Part shown: positions 16,497 through 23,237 of the stretch, one piece after another
Layout of the letters: the number at the start of each line of letters is the position of its first letter
How positions within the stretch are numbered: position 1 is the first letter of the stretch
Assembly (NCBI GenBank): GCA_028224115.1
Contig: JAOIVP010000012.1
Span: 1 to 23,237 of the forward strand
From: Candidatus Pelagibacter sp.
GTDB taxonomy: Bacteria; Pseudomonadota; Alphaproteobacteria; Pelagibacterales; Pelagibacteraceae
DNA length: 23,237 nt
Reading direction: 5' to 3'
Made by a program: the position numbers and the translations under genes
Notes under the pieces: generated by a model
The model's input: the letters and a program-made list of their open reading frames with translations, nothing else
What the model was told of the DNA's origin: nothing
Database searches by the model: none

Positions 16497-17093
16497 ATGA
16501 GTTACAGCTTTGAATATATAGATATAATCTTATTGGCGATGATAGCTGGTTTTATCTTTTTAAGATTAAGAGGAATACTTGGAAAAAGAACTGGTTTTGA
16601 AGGAAAGCCCCCCAATCAGTTTGATAAAATTTTAAAAGAAGCAGTTATAAAACAAGTCCCAAAAAATATAGAAACTTTTGATAATAATGATCAAAAAGAA
16701 TTTTTAAAGGGAGCAAAGATTGCTTACGAAACAATTATAACAGATTTTAGTGATAATGATAATAAATTAACAACAAGCAAACCATTATTAAATAAAAAAA
16801 TTTACGATCAGTTTAATGAAGCGCTTAAAGAAAGAAAAGCAAGAGGCCATTATGCTGAAATTACATTTATAGGTATTAACTCAGCAATCATTAAAGAGCA
16901 TAAAAAAATAGATAAAATATTAAATGTTACAGTAGAATTTATAGCTGAGGTTATTACTTGTATTAAAGATAAAGATAAAAAGATTATATCTGGAGACCCA
17001 GATAAAATTAAAAAAATCTATGATACATGGGTTTTTTCAAGAGACATAACTTCAGTTAATCCTAATTGGCAACTAGTAAATACGTTAACGTAA
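16497..17093 (+). CDS. Tim44-like domain protein, membrane-anchored
   Basis: A bacterial relative of the C-terminal domain of mitochondrial Tim44, thought to act at the inner membrane; the bacterial role is not settled. I choose the ATG at 16497 (198 residues, MSYSFEYIDIILLAMIAGFI); an upstream TTG at 16455 would extend into the promoter region. One N-terminal membrane segment (about 7-24) is followed by RLRGILGKRTG, typical of alphaproteobacterial members, then the cytosolic Tim44 domain from about residue 55. That domain includes LNKKIYDQFNEALKERKARG and ends DTWVFSRDITSVNPNWQLV. The stop codon directly abuts smr in the same frame. Confidence 0.9.
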   Translation: MSYSFEYIDIILLAMIAGFIFLRLRGILGKRTGFEGKPPNQFDKILKEAVIKQVPKNIETFDNNDQKEFLKGAKIAYETIITDFSDNDNKLTTSKPLLNKKIYDQFNEALKERKARGHYAEITFIGINSAIIKEHKKIDKILNVTVEFIAEVITCIKDKDKKIISGDPDKIKKIYDTWVFSRDITSVNPNWQLVNTLT

Positions 17094-17516
17094 TTGACGG
17101 ATAATATTTCAGAAAAAGATAAAAAGGATTGGGAAAATTTTCTTTCTAGTGGTGAAAAATTGCCCAACAAAGATGATAAATTAAAAAAAAAAACGCCTTT
17201 AAAAATAAAATCAATTGATCTTCATGGATATACACTTGATCAAGCTAATGAATTTATTGGAGGCTTTATAATTCAGTCTTATCAAGAAAAAGTGAACAAA
17301 CTAATAGTTGTGACAGGTAAGGGCCTACATTCACAAAATGAAAAAGATCCATATGTATCAAAAGAATTAAGTATTTTAAAATATTCAGTGCCTGAATTTA
17401 TTTCAAAAAATAAAAATTTAATGAATATTATTCATGAAATTACAGATGCAAAAATTGAAGATGGTGGCGAAGGAGCTTTTTATATTTTTTTAAAAAAAAA
17501 TAAATCTACAAAATAA
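17094..17516 (+). CDS. Smr-domain protein
   Basis: Smr domains are small DNA/RNA nucleases or nucleic-acid-binding modules; this is the short stand-alone form lacking MutS. The 140-residue protein opens with [13 protein letters not shown], like other alphaproteobacterial members. It carries the signature [11 protein letters not shown] (41-51), TGKGLHS (74-80) and [12 protein letters not shown] at the end. No ATG is available: the first codon after the preceding in-frame TAA is TTG at 17094, and the next methionine codon lies past both motifs. No Shine-Dalgarno is visible, so reinitiation after the Tim44-like gene is likely. The 3' end overlaps convergent hslU by 11 bases. Confidence 0.88.
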   Translation: MTDNISEKDKKDWENFLSSGEKLPNKDDKLKKKTPLKIKSIDLHGYTLDQANEFIGGFIIQSYQEKVNKLIVVTGKGLHSQNEKDPYVSKELSILKYSVPEFISKNKNLMNIIHEITDAKIEDGGEGAFYIFLKKNKSTK

Positions 17517-18879
17517 ATTTTGAAAGATCTGTATCTTTAACTAAATTATCCAAGTTTTTATTAATATACTCTTTATTAATTATAATTTTTTCACCAGAGC
17601 GATCAGTTGCCGTAAAACTAATTTCATCTAAAATTTTTTCAATTATTGTATGAAGCCTCCTAGCACCAATATTTTCGACAGTTGTATTTACCTCAGAAGC
17701 AATATTTGCAATAGCATCAATACCGTCATCTGAAAATTCTAGATCAACGTTCTCAGTTTTTAATAAAGCTACATATTGTTTAATTAAACTGAAATCTGGT
17801 TCTCTTAAAATTCTTTTAAAATCGTCACTAGTCAATGCTTCTAGTTCAACTCTTATAGGTAACCTTCCTTGTAGTTCAGGTAGTAGATCAGATGGCTTTG
17901 CGAGCTGAAATGCTCCAGATGCAATAAACAAAATATGATCTGTTTTGATTGGACCATGTTTTGTATTAACCGTAGTTCCCTCAATTAAAGGTAATAAATC
18001 TCTTTGAACACCTTCACGAGATACATCACCACCAACTCTGTCTGTTCTTGCAGAAATTTTATCTATCTCATCTAAAAATACTATTCCATTATTTTCTGTA
18101 GATAGTTTTGCAGCTTTAATAATTTTATCTTGTTCAATTAATTTGTCTGCTTCATCGTTAATTAGAATTTCATGGGACTCTTTTACTGACATTTTCTTTT
18201 TTTTCTCTTTATTGCCCATTGATTTACCAAGCATTTCACCAATGTTTATCATACCTACGTTTGCCCCAGGCATTCCAGGTATCTCGAAGGAAGTATTGCT
18301 TGATCCACTGTCACTAACAGCTATTTCAATTTCATTATCATCTAAATCACCATTTCTAAGTCTTTTTCTAAAACTTTCTCTTGTTGCAAGGCTTGCTTTT
18401 TTTCCAACCAATGCATCTAATACTTTTTCTTCAGCTGATTTTTGGGCTTGAGCATGAACTTCTTTTCTCATTTTCACTTTCTCTAATGCTATTGAGATTT
18501 CCATTAAGTCCCTTATTATTTGTTCTACATCTCGTCCAACATAACCAACTTCAGTAAATCTTGTGGCCTCAACTTTAACAAATGGTGCTTCTGCAAGCTT
18601 TGATAGTCTTCTGGAAATTTCAGTTTTACCAACTCCTGTTGGTCCAATCATTAAAATATTTTTTGGCAAAACTTCATTTTTCATTTCACCTTCAAGCGCC
18701 TGTCTTCGCCATCTATTTCTAAGTGCCACAGCTACTGCTTTTTTTGCTTTATTTTGTCCAACAACAAATCTATCTAGTTCAGACACTATTTCTCTTGGGG
18801 ATAATGAGCTTACTAATGAGCTTTCCTCTTTAGTGTTTTTATCTTTTTGAACTAAAGGAGTAACGTTTGAATTTTCCAT
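17506..18879 (-). CDS. hslU: ATP-dependent protease ATPase subunit HslU
   Basis: The AAA+ unfoldase that feeds substrates to the HslV protease. The 457-residue protein begins [20 protein letters not shown] (27-46) after a polar N-terminal extension of about 20 residues. Walker A is GPTGVGKT (79-86), the pore loop is GYVGRD (112-117), then the intermediate domain, and Walker B is VFLDEID. The sensor region [38 protein letters not shown] and the C-terminal LSKFIL, which docks in HslV, are all present. It overlaps the hslV stop by one base (TAATG), coupling the two subunits. Confidence 0.97.
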   Translation of the reverse strand: MENSNVTPLVQKDKNTKEESSLVSSLSPREIVSELDRFVVGQNKAKKAVAVALRNRWRRQALEGEMKNEVLPKNILMIGPTGVGKTEISRRLSKLAEAPFVKVEATRFTEVGYVGRDVEQIIRDLMEISIALEKVKMRKEVHAQAQKSAEEKVLDALVGKKASLATRESFRKRLRNGDLDDNEIEIAVSDSGSSNTSFEIPGMPGANVGMINIGEMLGKSMGNKEKKKKMSVKESHEILINDEADKLIEQDKIIKAAKLSTENNGIVFLDEIDKISARTDRVGGDVSREGVQRDLLPLIEGTTVNTKHGPIKTDHILFIASGAFQLAKPSDLLPELQGRLPIRVELEALTSDDFKRILREPDFSLIKQYVALLKTENVDLEFSDDGIDAIANIASEVNTTVENIGARRLHTIIEKILDEISFTATDRSGEKIIINKEYINKNLDNLVKDTDLSKFIL

Positions 18880-19394
18880 TATATTTTTAAAACTTTAATA
18901 TTATCATTTGTAAAAACACATATTTCCGAAGCAACTTGAATGGCTTTTTTTGCAATTTCCTCAGCACTTTTATCTGTTTCTATTAAAACTTTTCCTGCAG
19001 CTAAAGCATAATTTCCACCTGATCCTATTCCAACAACATCACCTTCGGGTTCCAAAACATCACCTGTGCCTGAAATTATATAGCTGTGTTCTTTATCGCC
19101 AATTGCCATTAAAGCTTCTAATCTTCTTAAATATTTATCTGTTCGCCAATCTTTTGCTAATTCAACAGCTGCTCTTGATAAGTTTCCAGCATGTTTCTCA
19201 ATTTTAGCTTCTAATCTCTCAAACAATGTAAGTGCATCAGCAGTTGATCCTGCAAACCCTGCTACTACATCTCTTTTTTCAATTTTTCTAATTTTTGAAG
19301 CAGTACTTTTAACTACAGTATTTCCCATACTTACTTGTCCGTCTCCAGCAACCACTACTTCATTATTTTTTCTTACTAATACAATTGTTGTCAT
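18879..19394 (-). CDS. hslV: ATP-dependent protease peptidase subunit HslV
   Basis: A proteasome-related peptidase forming a double hexamer capped by HslU. The 171-residue protein starts [20 protein letters not shown], so removal of the initiator Met exposes Thr2, the catalytic N-terminal threonine; no longer propeptide is present. GDGQVSMGN, the KIRKI segment with the conserved lysine region, and [16 protein letters not shown] are typical. [16 protein letters not shown] completes the pattern. It starts a leftward hslV-hslU pair and diverges from hisB across 89 bases, an arrangement seen in many alphaproteobacteria. Confidence 0.97.
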   Translation of the reverse strand: MTTIVLVRKNNEVVVAGDGQVSMGNTVVKSTASKIRKIEKRDVVAGFAGSTADALTLFERLEAKIEKHAGNLSRAAVELAKDWRTDKYLRRLEALMAIGDKEHSYIISGTGDVLEPEGDVVGIGSGGNYALAAGKVLIETDKSAEEIAKKAIQVASEICVFTNDNIKVLKI

Positions 19395-19444
19395 GATTGA
19401 TAAATGGTAACTATTTTTTATTCTTCAAGTCTTGATTGCTTATA

Positions 19445-19473
19445 TTGATATAGTGAGATTATGCATGTATACC
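19445..19473 (+). promoter_or_regulatory. Candidate promoter for the his operon
   Basis: TTGATA (19445-19450, 5 of 6) and TATACC (19468-19473, 4 of 6) are separated by 17 bases. Transcription would begin near 19480, about four bases before the hisB ATG at 19484, so the mRNA would be nearly leaderless. I see no leader peptide with a histidine run and no attenuator hairpin in the 89-base gap, so classical his attenuation is not supported. Confidence 0.35.
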
Positions 19474-19483
19474 CTTACAATAT

Positions 19484-20074
19484 ATGGCTAGAAAAGGAAA
19501 AGTATCCAGAAAAACTAAAGAAACCAGCATCAGTGTTGAGGTTAATATCGATGGAAAAGGTAAATACGAAATTGATACTGGCATAGGTTTTTTAGATCAT
19601 ATGTTAGAACAGCTATCTAAACACTCGCTTATTGATTTAAAAGTAAAAGCAAAAGGCGACACTCACATTGATCTTCACCACACAACAGAAGATACCGGGA
19701 TAGCAATTGGTGAAGCATTAAAAAAAGCTGCAAAAAAATTTGTAGGAATAAAACGTTATGCACACAGAGTTATTCCTATGGATGAAACTTTAACAAGAGT
19801 TGCTATTGATGTTTCAAATAGACCTTATTTAATTTGGAAAGTAAAATTAAAAGTAGAAAAACTTGGTGAGATGGACACAGAATTATTCAAAGAATGGTTC
19901 CAAGCATTTTCTCAATCTGCTGGCATTACGATGCATATTGAAAATATTTATGGAGACAATAGCCACCATATTATTGAGTCATGTTATAAAGCATTAGCAA
20001 GATCATTAAGAGAAGCATTAGAGATGGATCCTAGAAGTAAAAAAAGCATACCATCTACTAAGGGCTCATTATAA
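19484..20074 (+). CDS. hisB: Imidazoleglycerol-phosphate dehydratase HisB
   Basis: Dehydrates imidazole glycerol phosphate to imidazole acetol phosphate in histidine synthesis, using two manganese ions. The 196-residue protein is the monofunctional form, with no phosphatase domain. It has [14 protein letters not shown] (35-48), metal-binding HHTTED (65-70), [13 protein letters not shown] (91-103) and the second metal motif DNSHHIIES (158-166). The end, [13 protein letters not shown], is standard. It leads a compact rightward his cluster and is preceded by a near-leaderless promoter candidate; no Shine-Dalgarno is visible. Confidence 0.97.
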   Translation: MARKGKVSRKTKETSISVEVNIDGKGKYEIDTGIGFLDHMLEQLSKHSLIDLKVKAKGDTHIDLHHTTEDTGIAIGEALKKAAKKFVGIKRYAHRVIPMDETLTRVAIDVSNRPYLIWKVKLKVEKLGEMDTELFKEWFQAFSQSAGITMHIENIYGDNSHHIIESCYKALARSLREALEMDPRSKKSIPSTKGSL

Positions 20075-20079
20075 GTTTA

Positions 20080-20706
20080 ATGAATGTCACAATTGTTGAT
20101 TATAATTCAGGCAACATAAGTTCTGTTATAAATTCTTTTAAGGAAGTTGCTAAAGAAAAAGTAAACATTGAAGTAACCTCAGATTTAGAAAAGATAAAAT
20201 CGAGTGACAAGGTAGTTTTACCTGGTCAAGGTTCGTTTAAAAGCTGTATTGACGCTTTAAACAGCATAAATGGCTTGGTTGATACTTTAAATGAATTTGC
20301 GATTGATAATAAAAAACCACTTCTTGGAATTTGCGTTGGTCTTCAAATGTTTGCTGACATTGGTTTTGAAGAAACAGAAACCAAGGGTCTTGGTTGGATT
20401 TCTGGAAAAGTATCAAAAATAGATAATCAAAATGGAAAATATAAACTTCCTCATATTGGTTGGAACCAAATTAGCATTGTTAAAGACAGTAAAATTTTTA
20501 AAAATATAGAAAATAATTCTCACATGTATTTTGTTCACAGTTATGAATTTGTACCCGAAGATAAATCTGTAATTTCATCAACAACTGATTACTCATCAAA
20601 TATTGTTTGTGCTGTAGAAAAAGAAAATATATTTGGCACTCAATTTCACCCTGAGAAAAGTGATAAAATTGGATTAAAATTAATTCAAAATTTTATAAAT
20701 TTTTAA
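20080..20706 (+). CDS. hisH: Imidazole glycerol phosphate synthase glutaminase subunit HisH
   Basis: The glutamine amidotransferase partner of HisF, producing ammonia that is channelled into the HisF active site. The 208-residue protein carries the triad: nucleophile C85 in LLGICVGLQMFAD, with H190 and E192 in FGTQFHPEKS. The N-terminal VDYNSGNISSV and the LPGQGSF oxyanion-side loop are also typical. It starts five bases after hisB and its stop is followed immediately by the hisA ATG. The later hisF gene in the same cluster supplies its cyclase partner. Confidence 0.97.
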   Translation: MNVTIVDYNSGNISSVINSFKEVAKEKVNIEVTSDLEKIKSSDKVVLPGQGSFKSCIDALNSINGLVDTLNEFAIDNKKPLLGICVGLQMFADIGFEETETKGLGWISGKVSKIDNQNGKYKLPHIGWNQISIVKDSKIFKNIENNSHMYFVHSYEFVPEDKSVISSTTDYSSNIVCAVEKENIFGTQFHPEKSDKIGLKLIQNFINF

Positions 20707-21432
20707 ATGAAAATATTTCCAGCAATAGACATTAAAGATAAAAAATGTGTGAGATTAATTAAAGGAGACTTTGATAATAAAACTGAATACGAAATGTCCC
20801 CAGTTGACCAAGCTGGTAAATACAAAGATCATGGTTTTAAAAATTTACACATAGTTGATTTAGATGGCGCTTTAAAAGGAGAAACAGTTAATTTAGATAT
20901 TATTCAAGAAATAGTAAAAAAATTTGATCTTAAAATTGAAATTGGTGGAGGTATCAGAAACTTTGAAAGTATTCTGAAATATACTGATGTTGGTGTTGAA
21001 AAAGTTATTTTGGGAAGTGCTGCTATAAAAGATAAGAATTTTCTAAAAGATGCTTGCGAAAAATTTCCAAATAAAATTGCTTTAGGTTTAGATGCTAAAG
21101 ATGGATATTTATCAGTCTCTGGTTGGAGAGAAAATTCTAATCAATTAACTTTAGATTACTTGAAAGAAGTAAATGATTATGGTGCAAGCAGATTGATATA
21201 CACTGACATTAATAGAGATGGTATGAAGCAAAGTCCAAATTTTGAGGAAACAGCTAAGGTTGCTAATACCTCAAATTGTCCTGTAATTATATCTGGAGGA
21301 GTTTCTTCAATTGAAGACATTAAAAAAGCTAAGGAATTAAACAATAATAATATTGAAGGTATTATAGTTGGAAAAGCTATCTATGATGGTGATATCAAAT
21401 TAGAAGAACTTGTTAAGGAGCTAGATGCTTAA
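20707..21432 (+). CDS. hisA: ProFAR isomerase HisA
   Basis: Isomerises ProFAR to PRFAR by an Amadori rearrangement. The 241-residue TIM barrel has the general-base aspartate D8 in [14 protein letters not shown] and the partner aspartate D129 in ALGLDAKDG. Phosphate-binding loops are [11 protein letters not shown] (79-89) and [13 protein letters not shown] near the C-terminal half. It resembles its paralogue hisF next door, as expected. It begins on the base after hisH and overlaps hisF by eight bases; the end of hisA contains the ribosome-binding site for hisF. Confidence 0.97.
   Translation: MKIFPAIDIKDKKCVRLIKGDFDNKTEYEMSPVDQAGKYKDHGFKNLHIVDLDGALKGETVNLDIIQEIVKKFDLKIEIGGGIRNFESILKYTDVGVEKVILGSAAIKDKNFLKDACEKFPNKIALGLDAKDGYLSVSGWRENSNQLTLDYLKEVNDYGASRLIYTDINRDGMKQSPNFEETAKVANTSNCPVIISGGVSSIEDIKKAKELNNNNIEGIIVGKAIYDGDIKLEELVKELDA
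21415..21420 (+). promoter_or_regulatory. Strong Shine-Dalgarno for hisF
   Basis: AAGGAG lies four bases before the hisF ATG, inside the last hisA codons. It stands out because most genes in this window lack a clear Shine-Dalgarno, and it fixes the hisF start at 21425. Confidence 0.7.
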
Positions 21433-22180
21433 AAATAGAATAATACCATGCTTAGATGTTAAAAACGGTCGTGTGGTAAAAGGAATTAATTTTATCAATC
21501 TAAAAGATGCTGGTGATCCAGTTGAACAAGCTAAAATTTATTCAGATGGTGGTGCTGATGAAATTTGTTTTCTAGATATTACTGCTTCAAATGAAAATAG
21601 AAATACTATCTATGATGTTGTTGAGAAAACATCTAAGAAATGCTTTGTACCTTTAACAGTTGGTGGAGGTGTTAGAAGTGTAGAGGATATCAACAAGTTA
21701 TTAAATTGTGGGGCAGACAAAGTATCAATCAATACTTCTGCAGTACAAAATCCAAAAGTAGTAATTGAAAGCTCAAAAAAATTTGGATCTCAGTGCATTG
21801 TTGTTGCAATAGATGCTAAAAAAAATGGAGACATATGGGAGGTGTTTACACATGGAGGAAGAAATAAAACAGGGATTAATGCAATAGAGTTTGCAAAAAA
21901 AATGGAAGATAGTGGGTCAGGGGAGTTACTTGTAACTTCAATGGATAGAGACGGTACTCAAGTTGGTTATGATATTGAACTTATGTCGAAAATCTCTTCA
22001 AAAGTAAATATTCCAGTAATTGCATCTGGTGGAGTTGGGAATTTAGATCATTTGGTAGATGGTATTAAACTAGGAAATGCAAGTGCAGTTCTAGCAGCTT
22101 CCATATTTCATTATGGAAAATATTCAGTGAGAGAAGCCAAGGAATATTTGGATTCAAAAGGAATTCCTGTTAGAATTTAA
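21425..22180 (+). CDS. hisF: Imidazole glycerol phosphate synthase cyclase subunit HisF
   Basis: Uses ammonia from HisH to convert PRFAR to imidazole glycerol phosphate and AICAR, linking histidine and purine synthesis. The 251-residue TIM barrel has the catalytic aspartates D11 ([14 protein letters not shown]) and D130 ([10 protein letters not shown]). Phosphate loops are [13 protein letters not shown] and [13 protein letters not shown]. The segment [20 protein letters not shown] is highly characteristic. It overlaps hisA by eight bases, with a strong AAGGAG in the overlap. Confidence 0.98.
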   Translation: MLKNRIIPCLDVKNGRVVKGINFINLKDAGDPVEQAKIYSDGGADEICFLDITASNENRNTIYDVVEKTSKKCFVPLTVGGGVRSVEDINKLLNCGADKVSINTSAVQNPKVVIESSKKFGSQCIVVAIDAKKNGDIWEVFTHGGRNKTGINAIEFAKKMEDSGSGELLVTSMDRDGTQVGYDIELMSKISSKVNIPVIASGGVGNLDHLVDGIKLGNASAVLAASIFHYGKYSVREAKEYLDSKGIPVRI

Positions 22181-22181
22181 C

Positions 22182-22454
22182 ATGCTTAATACATTAGAAA
22201 ACTTAATTAAACTTGCAAGAGATAGAAAATCTTCTCCTGTAGAAGGTTCATATACTAATAAGTTGCTTACCGATAAATCATTAAGCAAAGCAAAAGTTTT
22301 AGAAGAAGTTGATGAATTGATTGAGGCTGTAGAGGAAAATTCTAATATAACTCACGAAGCAGCGGATGTATTTTACCATTTGTTAATGTATCTTGAAGCC
22401 AACGATGTAAAAGTCGAAGATGTAATGCAAGAATTAGAAAAAAGAAAAAAATGA
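22182..22454 (+). CDS. hisE: Phosphoribosyl-ATP pyrophosphatase HisE
   Basis: Hydrolyses phosphoribosyl-ATP to phosphoribosyl-AMP, the second step of histidine synthesis. The 90-residue protein is the stand-alone form, not fused to HisI. It is an all-helical MazG-like fold: LARDRKSSPVEGSYTNKLL, then the metal-binding helix KVLEEVDELIEAV and HEAADVFYHLLMYL with the conserved EAAD. It follows hisF by one base and overlaps the HIT-family gene by four (ATGA). hisI is not in the window and must lie elsewhere if the pathway is complete. Confidence 0.95.
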   Translation: MLNTLENLIKLARDRKSSPVEGSYTNKLLTDKSLSKAKVLEEVDELIEAVEENSNITHEAADVFYHLLMYLEANDVKVEDVMQELEKRKK

Positions 22455-22816
22455 TTTATGATAATAATAATATTTTTGCAAAAATTTTACGTGGAGAGAT
22501 ACCATGTAATAAAATTTATGAAGATGATTTTATTTTGTCATTCCATGATATTAATCCACAAAAAAAAATTCATGCTTTAGTTATTCCCAAAGGTAAATAT
22601 ATTGATTTAGATGATTTTAGTTTAAACGCATCTCCTGAAGAGATGGTTGGGCTATTAAAAGGCATCAATAAAGTTGCTAAAAAACTAGGAATTTCAACAG
22701 AAGTAGGAAAAGGCTATAGAACTTTAGCGAATATAAGTCAGCATGGTGGTCAGGAGGTTCCTCATTTGCACTTTCATTTGTTTGGAGGGGAAAATGTTGG
22801 AAAAATGGTAGAGTGA
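22451..22816 (+). CDS. HIT-family nucleotide-binding protein (HinT-like)
   Basis: HIT proteins hydrolyse purine nucleoside phosphoramidates or related nucleotides. The 121-residue protein has the family opening IFAKILRGEIPCNKIYEDD (8-26), HALVIPKGKYIDLDDF and the catalytic histidine triad PHLHFHLF (H105, H107, H109). The physiological substrate is unknown, as for most bacterial HinT proteins. It begins in the hisE stop (ATGA) and is probably co-transcribed with the his operon, a placement also common in other alphaproteobacteria. Confidence 0.94.
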   Translation: MIYDNNNIFAKILRGEIPCNKIYEDDFILSFHDINPQKKIHALVIPKGKYIDLDDFSLNASPEEMVGLLKGINKVAKKLGISTEVGKGYRTLANISQHGGQEVPHLHFHLFGGENVGKMVE

Positions 22817-23237
22817 CACAAGAAGTAAAAAGAAGCTATTTAGAAATTAATTCTCTTCAAGATTTAAAAGAAGTTCAAAAACCCTCTAGTGATTATTCTT
22901 TAAAATTATTGGATCCAGTAAATTTTCAATTAAATAAATTCTTTTATAAAAATGTAGGAAAAAAACATAAGTGGATTGACAGATTGGTATGGACAGAGTC
23001 AAAATGGATAGAATATGTATCTAATAAATATGTTAAAACTTATATTTTTAAAAAAAAAGATGATCTTATAGGTTTTTTTGAATTAATAGAGCATCATGAA
23101 AAAAAAGAAACTGAAATAGCTTATTTTGGCTTATTAGAAGAATATCAAAATAAAAAATTAGGTTCTTATTTATTATCAAGAGCAATTAAAAAATCTTTTG
23201 AAAATAAAATTGATAGAGTTTGGCTTCATACGTGCTC
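22813..23237 (+). CDS. GNAT-family N-acetyltransferase, 3' truncated by window end
   Basis: An open frame runs from a GTG at 22813 to the window edge: 141 complete codons and two further bases. The GTG overlaps the HIT-gene stop as GTGA; I saw no ATG nearby in this frame, so GTG is the likely start. Residues after about 90 show a GNAT core: a strand reading LIGFFELIEHHE, then EIAYFGLLEEYQNKKLGSYLL, whose QNKKLGS fits the acetyl-CoA pyrophosphate loop (Q/R-x-x-G-x-G/A-like). A helix and the strand RVWLHTC follow. The acceptor is unknown. The tail of the protein lies beyond the window. Confidence 0.8.
   Translation, partial: MTQEVKRSYLEINSLQDLKEVQKPSSDYSLKLLDPVNFQLNKFFYKNVGKKHKWIDRLVWTESKWIEYVSNKYVKTYIFKKKDDLIGFFELIEHHEKKETEIAYFGLLEEYQNKKLGSYLLSRAIKKSFENKIDRVWLHTC

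Overview
The window is a very AT-rich, gene-dense stretch of an alphaproteobacterial chromosome. Its gene order (holA, parB, parA, rsmG, mnmG, mnmE, rho, hemJ, hemH, hemE, then the DUF299/PSRP gene, maf, aroE, coaE, dnaQ, secB, fxsA, a Tim44-like gene, smr, hslU/hslV and hisBHAFE) is the conserved neighbourhood of the alphaproteobacterial replication origin. Low GC, lysine/asparagine/isoleucine-rich proteins, tiny spacers and many overlapping genes suggest a streamlined marine lineage of the SAR11/Pelagibacterales type. That assignment is inferred from composition and synteny, not from a search.

Left arm (1-11916): holA (5' end cut off) runs rightward and converges on a long leftward block. 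The block holds chromosome segregation (parB, parA), translation fidelity (rsmG for 16S rRNA; mnmG and mnmE for tRNA wobble uridine), a TPR-sulfotransferase that looks like an insertion into the conserved order, rho, and three late haem-synthesis genes (hemE-hemH-hemJ). A perfect 16-bp parS site lies inside the 5' part of rsmG, about 9 kb from the putative origin and next to parAB.

Centre (11917-12188): the 272-bp hemE/PSRP spacer is the only sizeable non-coding region and has about 13% GC by my count (36 of 272). It sits where the Caulobacter and Rickettsia origins lie. It holds three exact copies of TTATTAACA (one mismatch from the DnaA box TTATNCACA), a fourth near-box with an intact CACA end, and two exact TTAA-N7-TTAA words (the CtrA consensus), one overlapping a DnaA-like box. 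I call it the putative chromosomal origin. Coding direction switches here from leftward to rightward, as expected for genes co-oriented with forks leaving an origin.

Right arm (12189-23237): a tight rightward run (PSRP-maf-aroE-coaE-dnaQ) meets leftward secB-fxsA. A divergent rightward pair (Tim44-like, smr) then meets leftward hslV-hslU. Finally a rightward histidine operon (hisB-hisH-hisA-hisF-hisE) continues into a HIT-family gene and a GNAT acetyltransferase cut by the window end.

No RNA gene, CRISPR array, insertion sequence or prophage was seen, and no gene-free stretch exceeds 300 bases. I found no clearly new multi-gene system. The most interesting signals are the origin architecture, the parS encoded within rsmG, the inserted TPR-sulfotransferase, and the in-frame Tim44/smr junction separated by one stop codon.
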